A stretch of DNA of 13,159 nt from an uncultured Collinsella sp. (GTDB taxonomy: Bacteria > Actinomycetota > Coriobacteriia > Coriobacteriales > Coriobacteriaceae): NCBI GenBank assembly GCA_900540095.1, contig UQEO01000055.1, forward strand, positions 1-13,159, in the 5' to 3' direction. Shown here piece by piece: positions 5,470 to 12,723 of this stretch; position 1 is the first letter of the stretch; every line of letters begins with the position of its first letter. Made by a program: the position numbers and the translations under genes. The notes under the pieces were generated by a model that saw nothing but the letters and a program-made list of their open reading frames with translations, had not been told where the DNA came from and did no database searches.

Positions 5470-5618
5470 GCCTGCCGGCGTCCTCGCCAGCTCGCTAAAA
5501 ACGCTCCGCGTTTTCTTAACGCTCGCTCTTTCGCAGGTTCAAGTCCCCGCGATGGGCCCATAACAAAAAAGCCCCCATTGCTGGGAGCTCTTTCATTCAA
5601 TGGTGCGGGCGAAAGGAC
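5470..5618. repeat. direct repeat copy B (149 nt)
   Basis: This is the partner of 5281-5429. It ends inside the intact tRNA-Leu(CAG), includes that gene's terminator, and is probably the parental copy. The mismatches to copy A preserve the terminator stem (a U-G pair replaces C-G or U-A on the RNA). Confidence 0.92.
5565..5589 (-). terminator. Rho-independent terminator of tRNA-Leu(CAG)
   Basis: An 8-bp stem (5570-5577 with 5582-5589, one U-G pair in the RNA) with a 4-nt loop is followed by six T on the minus strand. It begins 11 nt past the CCA end of the tRNA. Confidence 0.85.
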
Positions 5619-5687
5619 TTGAACCTTCATGGGGTTGCCCCCATACGGACCTGAACCGTACGCGTCTGCCAATTCCGCCACGCCCGC
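5601..5687 (-). tRNA. tRNA-Leu(CAG)
   Basis: The 87-nt class II tRNA has acceptor GCGGGCG (5681-5687) pairing with CGCCCGC, discriminator A and an encoded CCA (5601-5603). The anticodon stem TACGG/CCGTA holds loop TTCAGGT, giving anticodon CAG for leucine codon CUG. The long variable arm folds as TGGGG/CCCCA, as expected for leucine tRNAs. The T arm contains GGTTCAAGTCC. It lies downstream of the phn operon but has its own promoter and terminator. Confidence 0.98.
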
Positions 5688-5698
5688 GTGCAGGAATT

Positions 5699-5727
5699 AG
5701 AATAACGGAGCGCCAGCGCGAACGCAA
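5699..5727 (-). promoter_or_regulatory. promoter of tRNA-Leu(CAG)
   Basis: The minus strand shows TTGCGT (5722-5727) and TATTCT (5699-5704) spaced by 17 nt, with a predicted start near 5692, about 5 nt before the tRNA. An A/T-tract region (5730-5750) immediately upstream resembles an UP element. The 5' leader length equals that of the tRNA-Arg promoters in this window. Confidence 0.7.
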
Positions 5728-5780
5728 GAACTATTTTTGAAAAAGTTTACGAGCGTTATTGCGTATACATTTGAGGGCCC

Positions 5781-6203
5781 TCACAGCCCCATCATGAATT
5801 TAGCATGCGTCCTCTTCATGCCGTGATTCTCGTAAAACCGGTGAGCACCCAACCGTGCGGCATTTGAGGTCACCTCGATTACCTCGCAGCCCTGCTCTCG
5901 TGCACACGCAATGGCCCTCTCAAGCAGCAGTGTCCCGCGTCCACCACCACGGTATCCCTTGTCAACCACGAGCTCGCAAATCTCGGCCACGGGGTGTTCA
6001 TGGTGAAGCTGCCGCTCGACGCGCACGTTCACAATCCCGACAACGTCATCCTCTTCGAGCACAAAAGCGAAAAATGGCTGTCGGGCAAGCTGCCAGGCAA
6101 AACGCTTACAGAACGTCAATCGGTCAAACCGAGTGTCCTCGAGCTGGCACATGAGCTCGTACACCGCGTCGGTATCGGCAACAGTCGCCATTCGAACTGT
6201 CAT
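5781..6203 (-). CDS. phnO: GNAT acetyltransferase, PhnO-like aminoalkylphosphonate N-acetyltransferase
   Basis: The 140-residue protein is a single GNAT domain that transfers acetyl from acetyl-CoA. It resembles E. coli PhnO (144 residues, from memory) along its length: an early TDAVYELMCQLE helix, the LHH segment (66-68) followed by EICELVV (74-80), the acetyl-CoA loop RGGGRG (85-90), and the late AHRFYENHGMKRTHAKF. PhnO acetylates the amino group of aminoalkylphosphonates such as aminomethylphosphonate or 1-aminoethylphosphonate, aiding their use or reducing their toxicity. It is the last gene of the operon, 11 nt after phnPP, with AGGGGG 7 nt before its ATG. An unrelated GNAT role cannot be excluded by sequence alone, but the operon setting favours PhnO. 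Confidence 0.85.
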   Translation of the reverse strand: MTVRMATVADTDAVYELMCQLEDTRFDRLTFCKRFAWQLARQPFFAFVLEEDDVVGIVNVRVERQLHHEHPVAEICELVVDKGYRGGGRGTLLLERAIACAREQGCEVIEVTSNAARLGAHRFYENHGMKRTHAKFMMGL

Positions 6204-6214
6204 CTCCGGACCCC

Positions 6215-7108
6215 CTAAGCAAGCAGGCGTTCTTGGTCGAACAGCTGCGCGACGGACTCGCCGGCTTCATCCGGCGTGATGAAACAAGACCCGACGCACT
6301 CGGGGGCGCCATAGCGCCCATGGTAATCGCTACCGCCGGTGCACACGATTCCGTACTGCCGTGCAAGTCTAAAGGCCTCTTCGGTCGCAACGGCATCGTT
6401 ATCGGGATGAAACGCCTCGATGCCCATCAGACCTGCCTTAACAAGTTCGGGGATAGCCCCCCACGAGTCCATCTGCTGGGGATGTGCGAGCACGGGCACG
6501 CCTCCCTGTTCGCGAGCAGCCCGAACAACTGTAAGTGCGTCGGGATAGGAAATGTCGCGCTCGGCAATACCGCCATTTTTAAATAGCCGACGATAAACGC
6601 ACTGATATTCGCCATCTCGATAGCCCAGCCCCGTAAGCGCCTGCATGACATGCTGTTTGTAGACACCAGTACTTGCCCGCGAGACTTCGACCACGTCGGC
6701 CACCGATGCTTTTCGCCCGCAGGGGGCCATCCCTTTACGTTCGAGCGTCCATGCCTGCCACAGGGTGTTGGCAGTACGGCGGGCAAGCGTTTCGTTTACC
6801 AAGAGCTCAAGCGGGCCAGATTCATCCGCCGTAGCCGCGAGGCCGTAGCAAAGAATATGAATCTTGCGTCCGGTTTCCGAGTCAATGCAAGAAGCCTCAA
6901 CGCCCGCAATCACGGGAAAACCCATCTTGCGGGCTTCGGCGCGTACGGATGACAGCTGGCGCAAACTGTCGTGATCGGTAATGGCAATACCCGAAAGACC
7001 CCGCTCACGAGCCTCGGCAATCAATGCCTGCACCGATTGAGAACCATCGGAATAAACCGAATGCGTATGCAGATCAAATGACCCCTGCACGGATCTATGT
7101 TCTTGCAT
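6215..7108 (-). CDS. phnPP: PHP-domain phosphoesterase, probable cyclic phosphate dihydrolase PhnPP
   Basis: The 297-residue protein has a full PHP metal site: DLHTH (H14, H16), D21, TDHD (H46), GVE (E71), H84, AHP (H209) and GGSDYHG (D261, H263). It is of the TrpH/YciV type, with the usual inserted helical segment (about 105-185). In phn operons of Eggerthella lenta and Clostridioides difficile a PHP protein of this kind is known to hydrolyse 5-phosphoribosyl 1,2-cyclic phosphate. It acts through ribose 2,5-bisphosphate to give ribose 5-phosphate and phosphate. The position after phnL, 9 nt from its stop with GGAGGG before the ATG, and the absence of phnP and phnN support the same role. A ribonucleotide or other phosphoesterase of the same superfamily is the alternative. 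Confidence 0.87.
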   Translation of the reverse strand: MQEHRSVQGSFDLHTHSVYSDGSQSVQALIAEARERGLSGIAITDHDSLRQLSSVRAEARKMGFPVIAGVEASCIDSETGRKIHILCYGLAATADESGPLELLVNETLARRTANTLWQAWTLERKGMAPCGRKASVADVVEVSRASTGVYKQHVMQALTGLGYRDGEYQCVYRRLFKNGGIAERDISYPDALTVVRAAREQGGVPVLAHPQQMDSWGAIPELVKAGLMGIEAFHPDNDAVATEEAFRLARQYGIVCTGGSDYHGRYGAPECVGSCFITPDEAGESVAQLFDQERLLA

Positions 7109-7117
7109 CCGTCCCTC

Positions 7118-7852
7118 CTATGCCTGGACAAACCCACCAATCTGCATGTTGTACTCACGATCGCAAACGCCTTCCATAAACTCCAAATCATGGAAGATCC
7201 CCAGCATCGTAGTACCTCCGGCCTTGAGTTGCTCAATCAAATCGCGGACTCTGACCTTGCTCGCGTTATCGAGGCTGGCAGTCGGCTCGTCCAACAGTAA
7301 TAGACGTGGACGACGCACCATAGCGCGCGCGATGTTGAGTCTGAGCTTCTCACCACCCGAGAACGTATTGGGATACAGGTCCCACAGGGGCTTGGGGAAG
7401 TCGAAATGCTCGAGCATACGCGTCGTCTCCTCCTCAATCGCATCTTCATCGGCAAACGCCTCGGCGGCACTCGCGTGCACGATTTCACGGGCCGTGGTAC
7501 GTGGCACGGCATCGAGGAACTGGGAGACATAGCCAATCTCGTAGTTGCGCAGATAGATCACACGACGCTCATCGAGCGTGGCAAGGTCGACCGGGCCAAA
7601 GGCCTCGGAATCGTACACGATGTGGCCGCTTTCCGGCAGATTCGTACGATAGATGCACTTGAGAATCGTTGATTTACCCGAGCCCGAGCGGCCGGTAACG
7701 CCCACGAACTCGCCCGGCAGCACGCTCAGCGAGATATGCTCACAGCCGCGCACGCGACGGTCGGCGGTATGCAGGGTAAAGCCCTTGGAAAGATCCTCGA
7801 TCGCAAGGAGTGGACATGCATCAGGCTGAAAGGATTCGATTGAATCGCCCAT
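7118..7852 (-). CDS. phnL: C-P lyase ABC-type ATPase PhnL
   Basis: PhnL is an ABC-fold ATPase with no transporter partner. Together with PhnG, PhnH and PhnI it takes part in forming alpha-D-ribose 1-phosphonate 5-triphosphate from ATP and a phosphonate, and it binds the core C-P lyase complex. The 244-residue product has Walker A GRSGSGKS (54-61), signature FSGGEKLRLNIARA and Walker B LLLLDEPTASLD. I chose the ATG at 7850-7852: GGAGG lies 7 nt upstream, and it overlaps the phnM stop as TAATG, implying coupled translation. A longer in-frame extension to 7972 lies wholly within phnM and gives an Arg/Cys-rich, unlikely N-terminus. PhnL is told from PhnK by the missing C-terminal oligopeptide-transporter-like tail and by the ERRVIYLRNYEIGYVSQF region. 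Confidence 0.95.
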   Translation of the reverse strand: MGDSIESFQPDACPLLAIEDLSKGFTLHTADRRVRGCEHISLSVLPGEFVGVTGRSGSGKSTILKCIYRTNLPESGHIVYDSEAFGPVDLATLDERRVIYLRNYEIGYVSQFLDAVPRTTAREIVHASAAEAFADEDAIEEETTRMLEHFDFPKPLWDLYPNTFSGGEKLRLNIARAMVRRPRLLLLDEPTASLDNASKVRVRDLIEQLKAGGTTMLGIFHDLEFMEGVCDREYNMQIGGFVQA

Positions 7853-9159
7853 TACTTGTCCTCCGATCCATCCGTATCCACCACGGCTGCCGGCACGTGG
7901 TCGGCGGTCTCGGCGATCGTCGCGGCATCGGTGGCAAAACGGGCAGACATGCTCGGCAGCGCCGGATACCACATGCGCGAAACCACACGGCCATCCACCA
8001 GCGTCGCCGTGATCACGGGATAGGTGCGCTGGCCTTCCTCAACCTCACGAATGACCAGAATATCGGCTTTCTTGCCCTCTTCCAGACTGCCAATCTGGTC
8101 GTCGGCATGCACGGCGCGCGCCGGGTTGATGGTGAGCATGGCAAACGCCTCTTCAAGCGGCAGCTTGAAATCATGGTGCAGGGCAAAGGCGCTCTGCAGC
8201 ATTGCCGTGGGATAGTAATCGGAGCACAGCACGCTCGCCACTCCGTTGGACACGGCGTCGCGCGCCGAAAGATTGCCCGAATGGCTCTTTCCCAGCAAGA
8301 TGTTGGGTGTTCCCATGACGGTCGACATGCCACGCTCGCGAGCAGCGCGCGCCACCCCTAAACTCACCGGGAACTCAGAGATCGTGCAGCCGAGCTCACG
8401 CATAAGGTCCAGATGCTCGACCGAATCGTCATCGTGGCTCGCCAGCGCAATGCCGTTTTCGCAGGCAACATCGGCAAGATATTTGAGCTGCTCAAAGGAA
8501 AGCTTGGGCGCCGCCTGCTGAGCGGCAACGATCTGTGCCGCTTCTTCATCACTCAGCTCATGATCGCCACGAACGCTCTTGCGCCAGATCTCGATATCGC
8601 GATATTGACCCTGGCCGGGAGTGTGGTCCATAAATGAAAGCTCGTCCACCTCGCCCGAGCGCAAATGCCCCTCAACTTGCTCAACCAGATTGACGTTATC
8701 GACCTCAAGACGCAGGTGCAGGCGATGACGAATCAGATGGGCGTTTCGCCCCTCGGTGCGTTTGCAGCCGGCGATAAGCGCCATGATTTTCTCGGTGTTC
8801 TCCCAGCGCCGGACCGGCTTGGCATCCATGATGTCCTGCGCATATGCCGAAAGCGAGTGATACATTGTGGTGATGCCATGGGCGATGAGCTCACGCTCGG
8901 CCTCGAACAATGCCGTCGAGAAGTCCATGAGCACCGTCGGGCGCGGCGAGATAACGGTCTCGATATAGTCGGAATGGATATCCACAAGACCAGGCGTGAC
9001 ATAGCCACCATGAGCGTCGATAACGCCGGCTCCCGCGGCGGTCGCATCGAATTTGCCTTGGCGCTGAATTGCGGCGATCCTGTCGTCTTCGACCACAAGC
9101 TCGTAGCCAAAGAGCAGGCGGTCGGGTTGAACAATGATTCCGTTGCGGATGACGTACAT
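7852..9159 (-). CDS. phnM: alpha-D-ribose 1-methylphosphonate 5-triphosphate diphosphatase
   Basis: PhnM is an amidohydrolase-superfamily enzyme that removes pyrophosphate from ribose 1-phosphonate 5-triphosphate to give the 5-phosphate, the substrate of PhnJ. The 435-residue product shows the first metal-ligand pair in VDIHSDYIE (H62, D64). Further likely metal ligands lie in the SHDDDS segment in the middle of the protein and in SDYYPTAM. E. coli PhnM is shorter (about 378); part of the extra length is a C-terminal extension of roughly 40 residues rich in Ala and Asp. GGAGG stands 7 nt before the ATG. The gene begins 11 nt after phnK and shares one base with phnL. Confidence 0.96.
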   Translation of the reverse strand: MYVIRNGIIVQPDRLLFGYELVVEDDRIAAIQRQGKFDATAAGAGVIDAHGGYVTPGLVDIHSDYIETVISPRPTVLMDFSTALFEAERELIAHGITTMYHSLSAYAQDIMDAKPVRRWENTEKIMALIAGCKRTEGRNAHLIRHRLHLRLEVDNVNLVEQVEGHLRSGEVDELSFMDHTPGQGQYRDIEIWRKSVRGDHELSDEEAAQIVAAQQAAPKLSFEQLKYLADVACENGIALASHDDDSVEHLDLMRELGCTISEFPVSLGVARAARERGMSTVMGTPNILLGKSHSGNLSARDAVSNGVASVLCSDYYPTAMLQSAFALHHDFKLPLEEAFAMLTINPARAVHADDQIGSLEEGKKADILVIREVEEGQRTYPVITATLVDGRVVSRMWYPALPSMSARFATDAATIAETADHVPAAVVDTDGSEDK

Positions 9160-9170
9160 CGGCGAGCCTC

Positions 9171-10055
9171 CTAAAGAAGCGAATAGACGAGTTCTTGGGT
9201 GTAAGCGTGTTGCGGGTCCTGCATGATCTGGTCGGTCAGGCCATGCTCGATAACCTGCCCGTCAAGCATGACGATAGTGCGGTCGGCAAGCAGGCGAATC
9301 ACGCCTAAGTCATGGCTCACCACGACCATCGACACCCCCAGGTCACGTCGCAGCGACAAAATCAGGTCGAGCACGCGCGCCTGAACCGAAAGGTCCAAAC
9401 CGGTGGTGACCTCATCCAAGAACAGCAGCGGAGGACGGTTGGAAAGTGCCTTGGCAATCTGCACGCGCTGCTGCATACCGCCCGAAAACGCGCGCGGCGG
9501 ATCCTGTTCACGCCGCAAGGGGATGTTCACGCGATCGAGCAGCTCGCGACCGCGATCGACCATGGAGGAAACGTCTCGGATACCGGCAGCGATCTGCTTC
9601 TCGGCGATATTGGAAAGGCTCGAGAAGTTCATGCGCAGGCCCAGGTAGGGATTTTGGTAGACCATGCCGAAGATCTCGTCGCGGATAAGGCGTTTTTGCT
9701 GACGCGAAAGGTCAAAGCAGTTGCCCCGGCCCTCGTCGTATGCGGCAACGCGCATGTCGCCCGCCGTGGGCTCCTGGTCGAAATAGAGGCACTGCATGAG
9801 CGTCGACTTACCCGAGCCGGACTCGCCCACGATGCCCAAAATCTCGCCGCGATGCACCTCGAGCGAGATGTCGCGTACCGCGTGCACCGTGCCGCACACG
9901 GGGCAGATGTTGCGCTCGAGTTGGGCATGCGGGTCGCGACAGTAGTCGCAGCCCGCGCCAAAGCGCTTGGCCAGATGGCGAACGGACAAAACCGGAGCCT
10001 CATCCTTAAATTCATGATGAACCGTAGCGGGAAGCATCGTCGTGCCTTTACTCAT
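9171..10055 (-). CDS. phnK: C-P lyase ABC-type ATPase PhnK, with four-cysteine insert
   Basis: PhnK is an ABC ATPase that binds the PhnGHIJ core complex at the PhnJ surface. The 294-residue product has Walker A GESGSGKS (77-84), signature FSGGMQQRVQIAKAL, Walker B LLFLDEVTTGLD, the SHDLGVIRLLADR switch region and the dipeptide-transporter-like C-terminus. Compared with E. coli PhnK it has an insert of about 20 residues between the first two beta strands carrying C36-x2-C39 and C51-x2-C54. This looks like a small zinc-binding knuckle. The ATG at 10053-10055 has GGAGGG 8 nt upstream and overlaps the end of phnJ by 8 nt. A GTG one codon earlier is in frame but less likely. Confidence 0.95.
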   Translation of the reverse strand: MSKGTTMLPATVHHEFKDEAPVLSVRHLAKRFGAGCDYCRDPHAQLERNICPVCGTVHAVRDISLEVHRGEILGIVGESGSGKSTLMQCLYFDQEPTAGDMRVAAYDEGRGNCFDLSRQQKRLIRDEIFGMVYQNPYLGLRMNFSSLSNIAEKQIAAGIRDVSSMVDRGRELLDRVNIPLRREQDPPRAFSGGMQQRVQIAKALSNRPPLLFLDEVTTGLDLSVQARVLDLILSLRRDLGVSMVVVSHDLGVIRLLADRTIVMLDGQVIEHGLTDQIMQDPQHAYTQELVYSLL

Positions 10056-10896
10056 CACTTCCGCCCTCCTCGAGACGCTCTGCGCAATAATCGGTATCGG
10101 AGCACTGCCACGCCTTCTTGCCCGTAACGGGATCGATGGTTTGAGTCATATAGACACCCGTCGCCCCACAGATGCAGCAGCGCTTGCCTTCAAAATCCTC
10201 ACGCACAAAGGGATGGTCTTCGAAGGCGAGCGATTCGACCTTGGTATGCGGCGGCACGGCGTAGATCTTCTTCTCGCGCCCCGCTCCAAACAAAAAGAGA
10301 TTCTCGGCATCGTTGAGCTTGGGGTTATCGAAACGCGGAATGGGACTCGGCGCCATAACGTAGCGATCCTGCACCATCACGGGATGGTCGGCACCGGTGG
10401 TCGTGGAGCCATAGCGCACAATCTGCTCAAAAAGCTCCAGATATGCACCGGTGTACTCAGCTTCGGCGTGCAGACGGCGCGTCACGCTTTCGCGCGCCTC
10501 GTAGGTGCGCAGGGGCTCTGGCATGGGAACCTGCAGCACCATGAGTTGTTCGCGCTGCAGCGGACGCTCAGGGATACGGTGACGGCTCTGGATGAGCGTC
10601 GCGACCGCCGTGGACGTGGTGGTCTCGACGCCGGTAGTCTCGTGCACGAGGCTGCGAATAGACACGGCATTGACGCTCGCGTCCGAGCCCTGGTCGATTA
10701 CCTTGAGCACGTCATCGGGACCGATGCACGACAACGTGACCTGCAGGCCACCCGTACCCCAGCCGCGGCCGATGGGCATCTCGCGGCTGGCGAACGGCAC
10801 CTGGTATCCGGGAATGGCGACGGCCTTCAAGATGGCGCGGCGAATCTCGCGCTTGGAGCCCTCGTCCAAAAAGGCAAAGTTATAGTTGCGCTGCAC
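10048..10896 (-). CDS. phnJ: alpha-D-ribose 1-methylphosphonate 5-phosphate C-P-lyase (radical SAM)
   Basis: PhnJ cleaves the C-P bond of ribose 1-phosphonate 5-phosphate, releasing the alkane (methane from methylphosphonate) and 5-phosphoribosyl 1,2-cyclic phosphate. It uses an unusual radical-SAM cluster. The 282-residue product keeps the cluster pattern C-x2-C-x21-C as C240, C243 and C265, and the catalytic thiyl cysteine C271 in SDTDYC. The glycyl-radical site Gly32 of E. coli corresponds to G30 in KAVAIPGYQVPF. An additional cysteine, C241, stands inside the CxxC. The start is GTG (10894-10896) with GGAGG 9 nt upstream, overlapping phnI by 17 nt; phnK overlaps its end. The conservation leaves little doubt. 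Confidence 0.98.
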   Translation of the reverse strand: MQRNYNFAFLDEGSKREIRRAILKAVAIPGYQVPFASREMPIGRGWGTGGLQVTLSCIGPDDVLKVIDQGSDASVNAVSIRSLVHETTGVETTTSTAVATLIQSRHRIPERPLQREQLMVLQVPMPEPLRTYEARESVTRRLHAEAEYTGAYLELFEQIVRYGSTTTGADHPVMVQDRYVMAPSPIPRFDNPKLNDAENLFLFGAGREKKIYAVPPHTKVESLAFEDHPFVREDFEGKRCCICGATGVYMTQTIDPVTGKKAWQCSDTDYCAERLEEGGSDE

Positions 10897-12046
10897 GAGA
10901 ACCGTCCTCCTTCTGTCCCTCGGCGTGATTCATAGAGCGCAAGGCTGCATCGAGCTTGCTTTGGAACGTCACGTAGTGCGGCAGCTTGAGATGGCTGATA
11001 AAGCCCGTGGCTTCCACACCGTCGATGTGATAGAGCACGAACTCCTGATCCTGTGTGGGGTAGCGAACGTCGTCGACGCGCAGCGAATGGTCGAGGACGC
11101 TCATGGCGATGGCCTTGCTCTCGTCGCTGCCGGTAACGAGGCCGTAGCCCACATCGAGCGCGTTCACATGCTCGCCCGTCTCGGTCACCTCGTCGTTGGC
11201 GATCAGGCTTTCGACCTCACAGACCGGGAGTGCTCCCAGATAGTACGCGTCGTCGGCAGAAGCCTGAGAGGGATCGGTTCCGGGGGCATCAATCGTCACC
11301 GGCACGCTGCCGCGGCGAAGCTCGCCCACCGTGGGATGGGAAATGCCAAAGCCGCGAATGGCCGCGTACCCGATGGCGACAACCGCCTGCGTGAGGCCAC
11401 GCGAGAGGGCCTGCAGGATAACGCTGCGCGGCGCCGGCGTGAAAAGCGGGGTCTTGGTGATATCGACGGGCTCGGTGTCGTCGATAGCAACCGGGCGGAT
11501 CATACCGATCTGGCGCAGGTAATCGCACACCTTGGGCACACAATCGAGAGGCGTGGTCTCGGCCACGCCATAAAAGGCCTCGGCCGCTTCATCCAGACGC
11601 TCATCGATGACAGCGCGCGCGGCACGGACATCGGCATCGGTCTCTTCGCTTAGATCAAAATTGATAAGGCGATGGCTGTAATCGCGGGTCGCGCCCAAAA
11701 TCTGTCCGCCCTCGATATCTTTGAAGGCCGCGGAGATGCGGCGCGAAACGTGCATCTCGCCCGTATCGATCACACGCGATGTATAGAGGCGCTCGAGGGT
11801 GGAACGGTAGGCACGCACCAAAAAGACGGCCTCCTCGATAGAACCCGACGCCTGCTTGAGGGCGATTGCAGCAACCTCGGGAGCCCAAACGGAGCCCTCA
11901 GACTGCACCTGCTCGACCGCATGCGGCATGGCCTCGATGATGAGTGCGGGATCGAGCGCGCGGCCACCCGCAACGCGCTCGCGCTCAAGCAGCTCAAGCG
12001 ATGCGGCGATTGCCTGCTCGCCGCCGGAAACGGCTACATATCCCAT
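10880..12046 (-). CDS. phnI: C-P lyase core complex protein PhnI
   Basis: PhnI is the nucleosidase-like subunit of the core complex. With PhnG, PhnH and PhnL it attaches the phosphonate to C1 of ribose, displacing adenine from ATP; alone it can deglycosylate ATP or GTP. The 388-residue product opens MGYVAVSGGEQAI and holds the well-conserved GGQILGATRDYSHRLINFDL-like block around residue 115 and HPTVGELRRG around residue 240. It ends in the conserved region with DHSLRVDDVRYPTQDQEFVL. It is somewhat longer than E. coli PhnI (about 354). The ATG has GGAGG 7 nt upstream and overlaps phnH by 13 nt. Confidence 0.97.
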   Translation of the reverse strand: MGYVAVSGGEQAIAASLELLERERVAGGRALDPALIIEAMPHAVEQVQSEGSVWAPEVAAIALKQASGSIEEAVFLVRAYRSTLERLYTSRVIDTGEMHVSRRISAAFKDIEGGQILGATRDYSHRLINFDLSEETDADVRAARAVIDERLDEAAEAFYGVAETTPLDCVPKVCDYLRQIGMIRPVAIDDTEPVDITKTPLFTPAPRSVILQALSRGLTQAVVAIGYAAIRGFGISHPTVGELRRGSVPVTIDAPGTDPSQASADDAYYLGALPVCEVESLIANDEVTETGEHVNALDVGYGLVTGSDESKAIAMSVLDHSLRVDDVRYPTQDQEFVLYHIDGVEATGFISHLKLPHYVTFQSKLDAALRSMNHAEGQKEDGSRAAQL

Positions 12047-12723
12047 GATTCAACCTCCCTGCAAGCGCTGGAACGGGGAACGGCGGCGATATGGCCAAAC
12101 CCGTCTACAAACATCAGGTCGATGCCGCAGGGAAACTCGTCCAGACGCGCAATACGCGAGCGCAAGACATCGCCGCGATCGCACGAGAAGTGCGAAGTGC
12201 CGTCAACGCCGGGGCCACCGAGCTCCCAGGAGCTCTTGGTACACGCGTGCGAAGCGGAGCCGACGCGCAAACCCTGCGCATCCAGTCCCAAAAGCACCGA
12301 GCACTCGACGATAACCGTCGCGCCGCGATGCGGCTGGTCCAGCGGCCCCGCCGTAAGCGCAGCGATTGCACTCGCCGCGCCCTCATCTCGAAAAGCCTCC
12401 GGAACGATCACGCACGCAGCTTCGCTCGGCGCCGCAGGAGTCACGTGCGTTCGACTCGCGATCTGCCGGGCAGCACGCTCAAAGCCCGTGGTCGCCATGC
12501 AAAAAGTCGTACCGCTATCGAGCAGCATGTCCGCCAACATCAACGTCGCGGGGAATAGGCCACAGCGCTTCGCCTCGACCTCATAGGCATCCGTGACGGA
12601 TAGGCGGCAAACCTCGCCGGGGCGCGCCATGCAGTCCAGAACCGTACGAAACGTTCCCTGCAGCTCGAAGGCGCGCTCGTCAAGGGACGGATCGCGATCG
12701 AAAACCTCATCCTGCTCGTTCAT
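12034..12723 (-). CDS. phnH: C-P lyase core complex protein PhnH
   Basis: PhnH joins PhnG, PhnI and PhnJ in the core complex and is needed for forming the ribosyl phosphonate triphosphate. The 229-residue product has the family N-terminal block FRTVLDCMARPGEV (about residues 25-39). Near the middle is DSGTTFCMATTG, and at the C-terminus GIDLMFVDGFGHIAAVPR, all typical of PhnH. It is longer than E. coli PhnH (194). Its ATG overlaps the phnG stop as ATGA, so translation is coupled. Only a weak GGTGG precedes it. Confidence 0.95.
   Translation of the reverse strand: MNEQDEVFDRDPSLDERAFELQGTFRTVLDCMARPGEVCRLSVTDAYEVEAKRCGLFPATLMLADMLLDSGTTFCMATTGFERAARQIASRTHVTPAAPSEAACVIVPEAFRDEGAASAIAALTAGPLDQPHRGATVIVECSVLLGLDAQGLRVGSASHACTKSSWELGGPGVDGTSHFSCDRGDVLRSRIARLDEFPCGIDLMFVDGFGHIAAVPRSSACREVESWDM

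Noticed and set aside
5281..5618. CRISPR-like array
   Set aside because: Only two long imperfect direct repeats, one spacer and no cas genes; the tRNA duplication explains it.
5328..5681. 117-residue minus-strand open frame over tRNA-Leu and the direct repeats
   Set aside because: It translates the tRNA and repeats; the internal duplication of its protein simply reflects the DNA repeat.
5772..5783. TGAGGGCCCTCA palindrome at the phnO stop as an operon terminator
   Set aside because: There is no room for a proper loop and no T-tract follows; it is probably chance overlap with the stop codon.
7853..7972. 40-residue N-terminal extension of PhnL
   Set aside because: It overlaps phnM entirely and is Arg/Cys-rich; the downstream ATG has an ideal GGAGG and the TAATG overlap.
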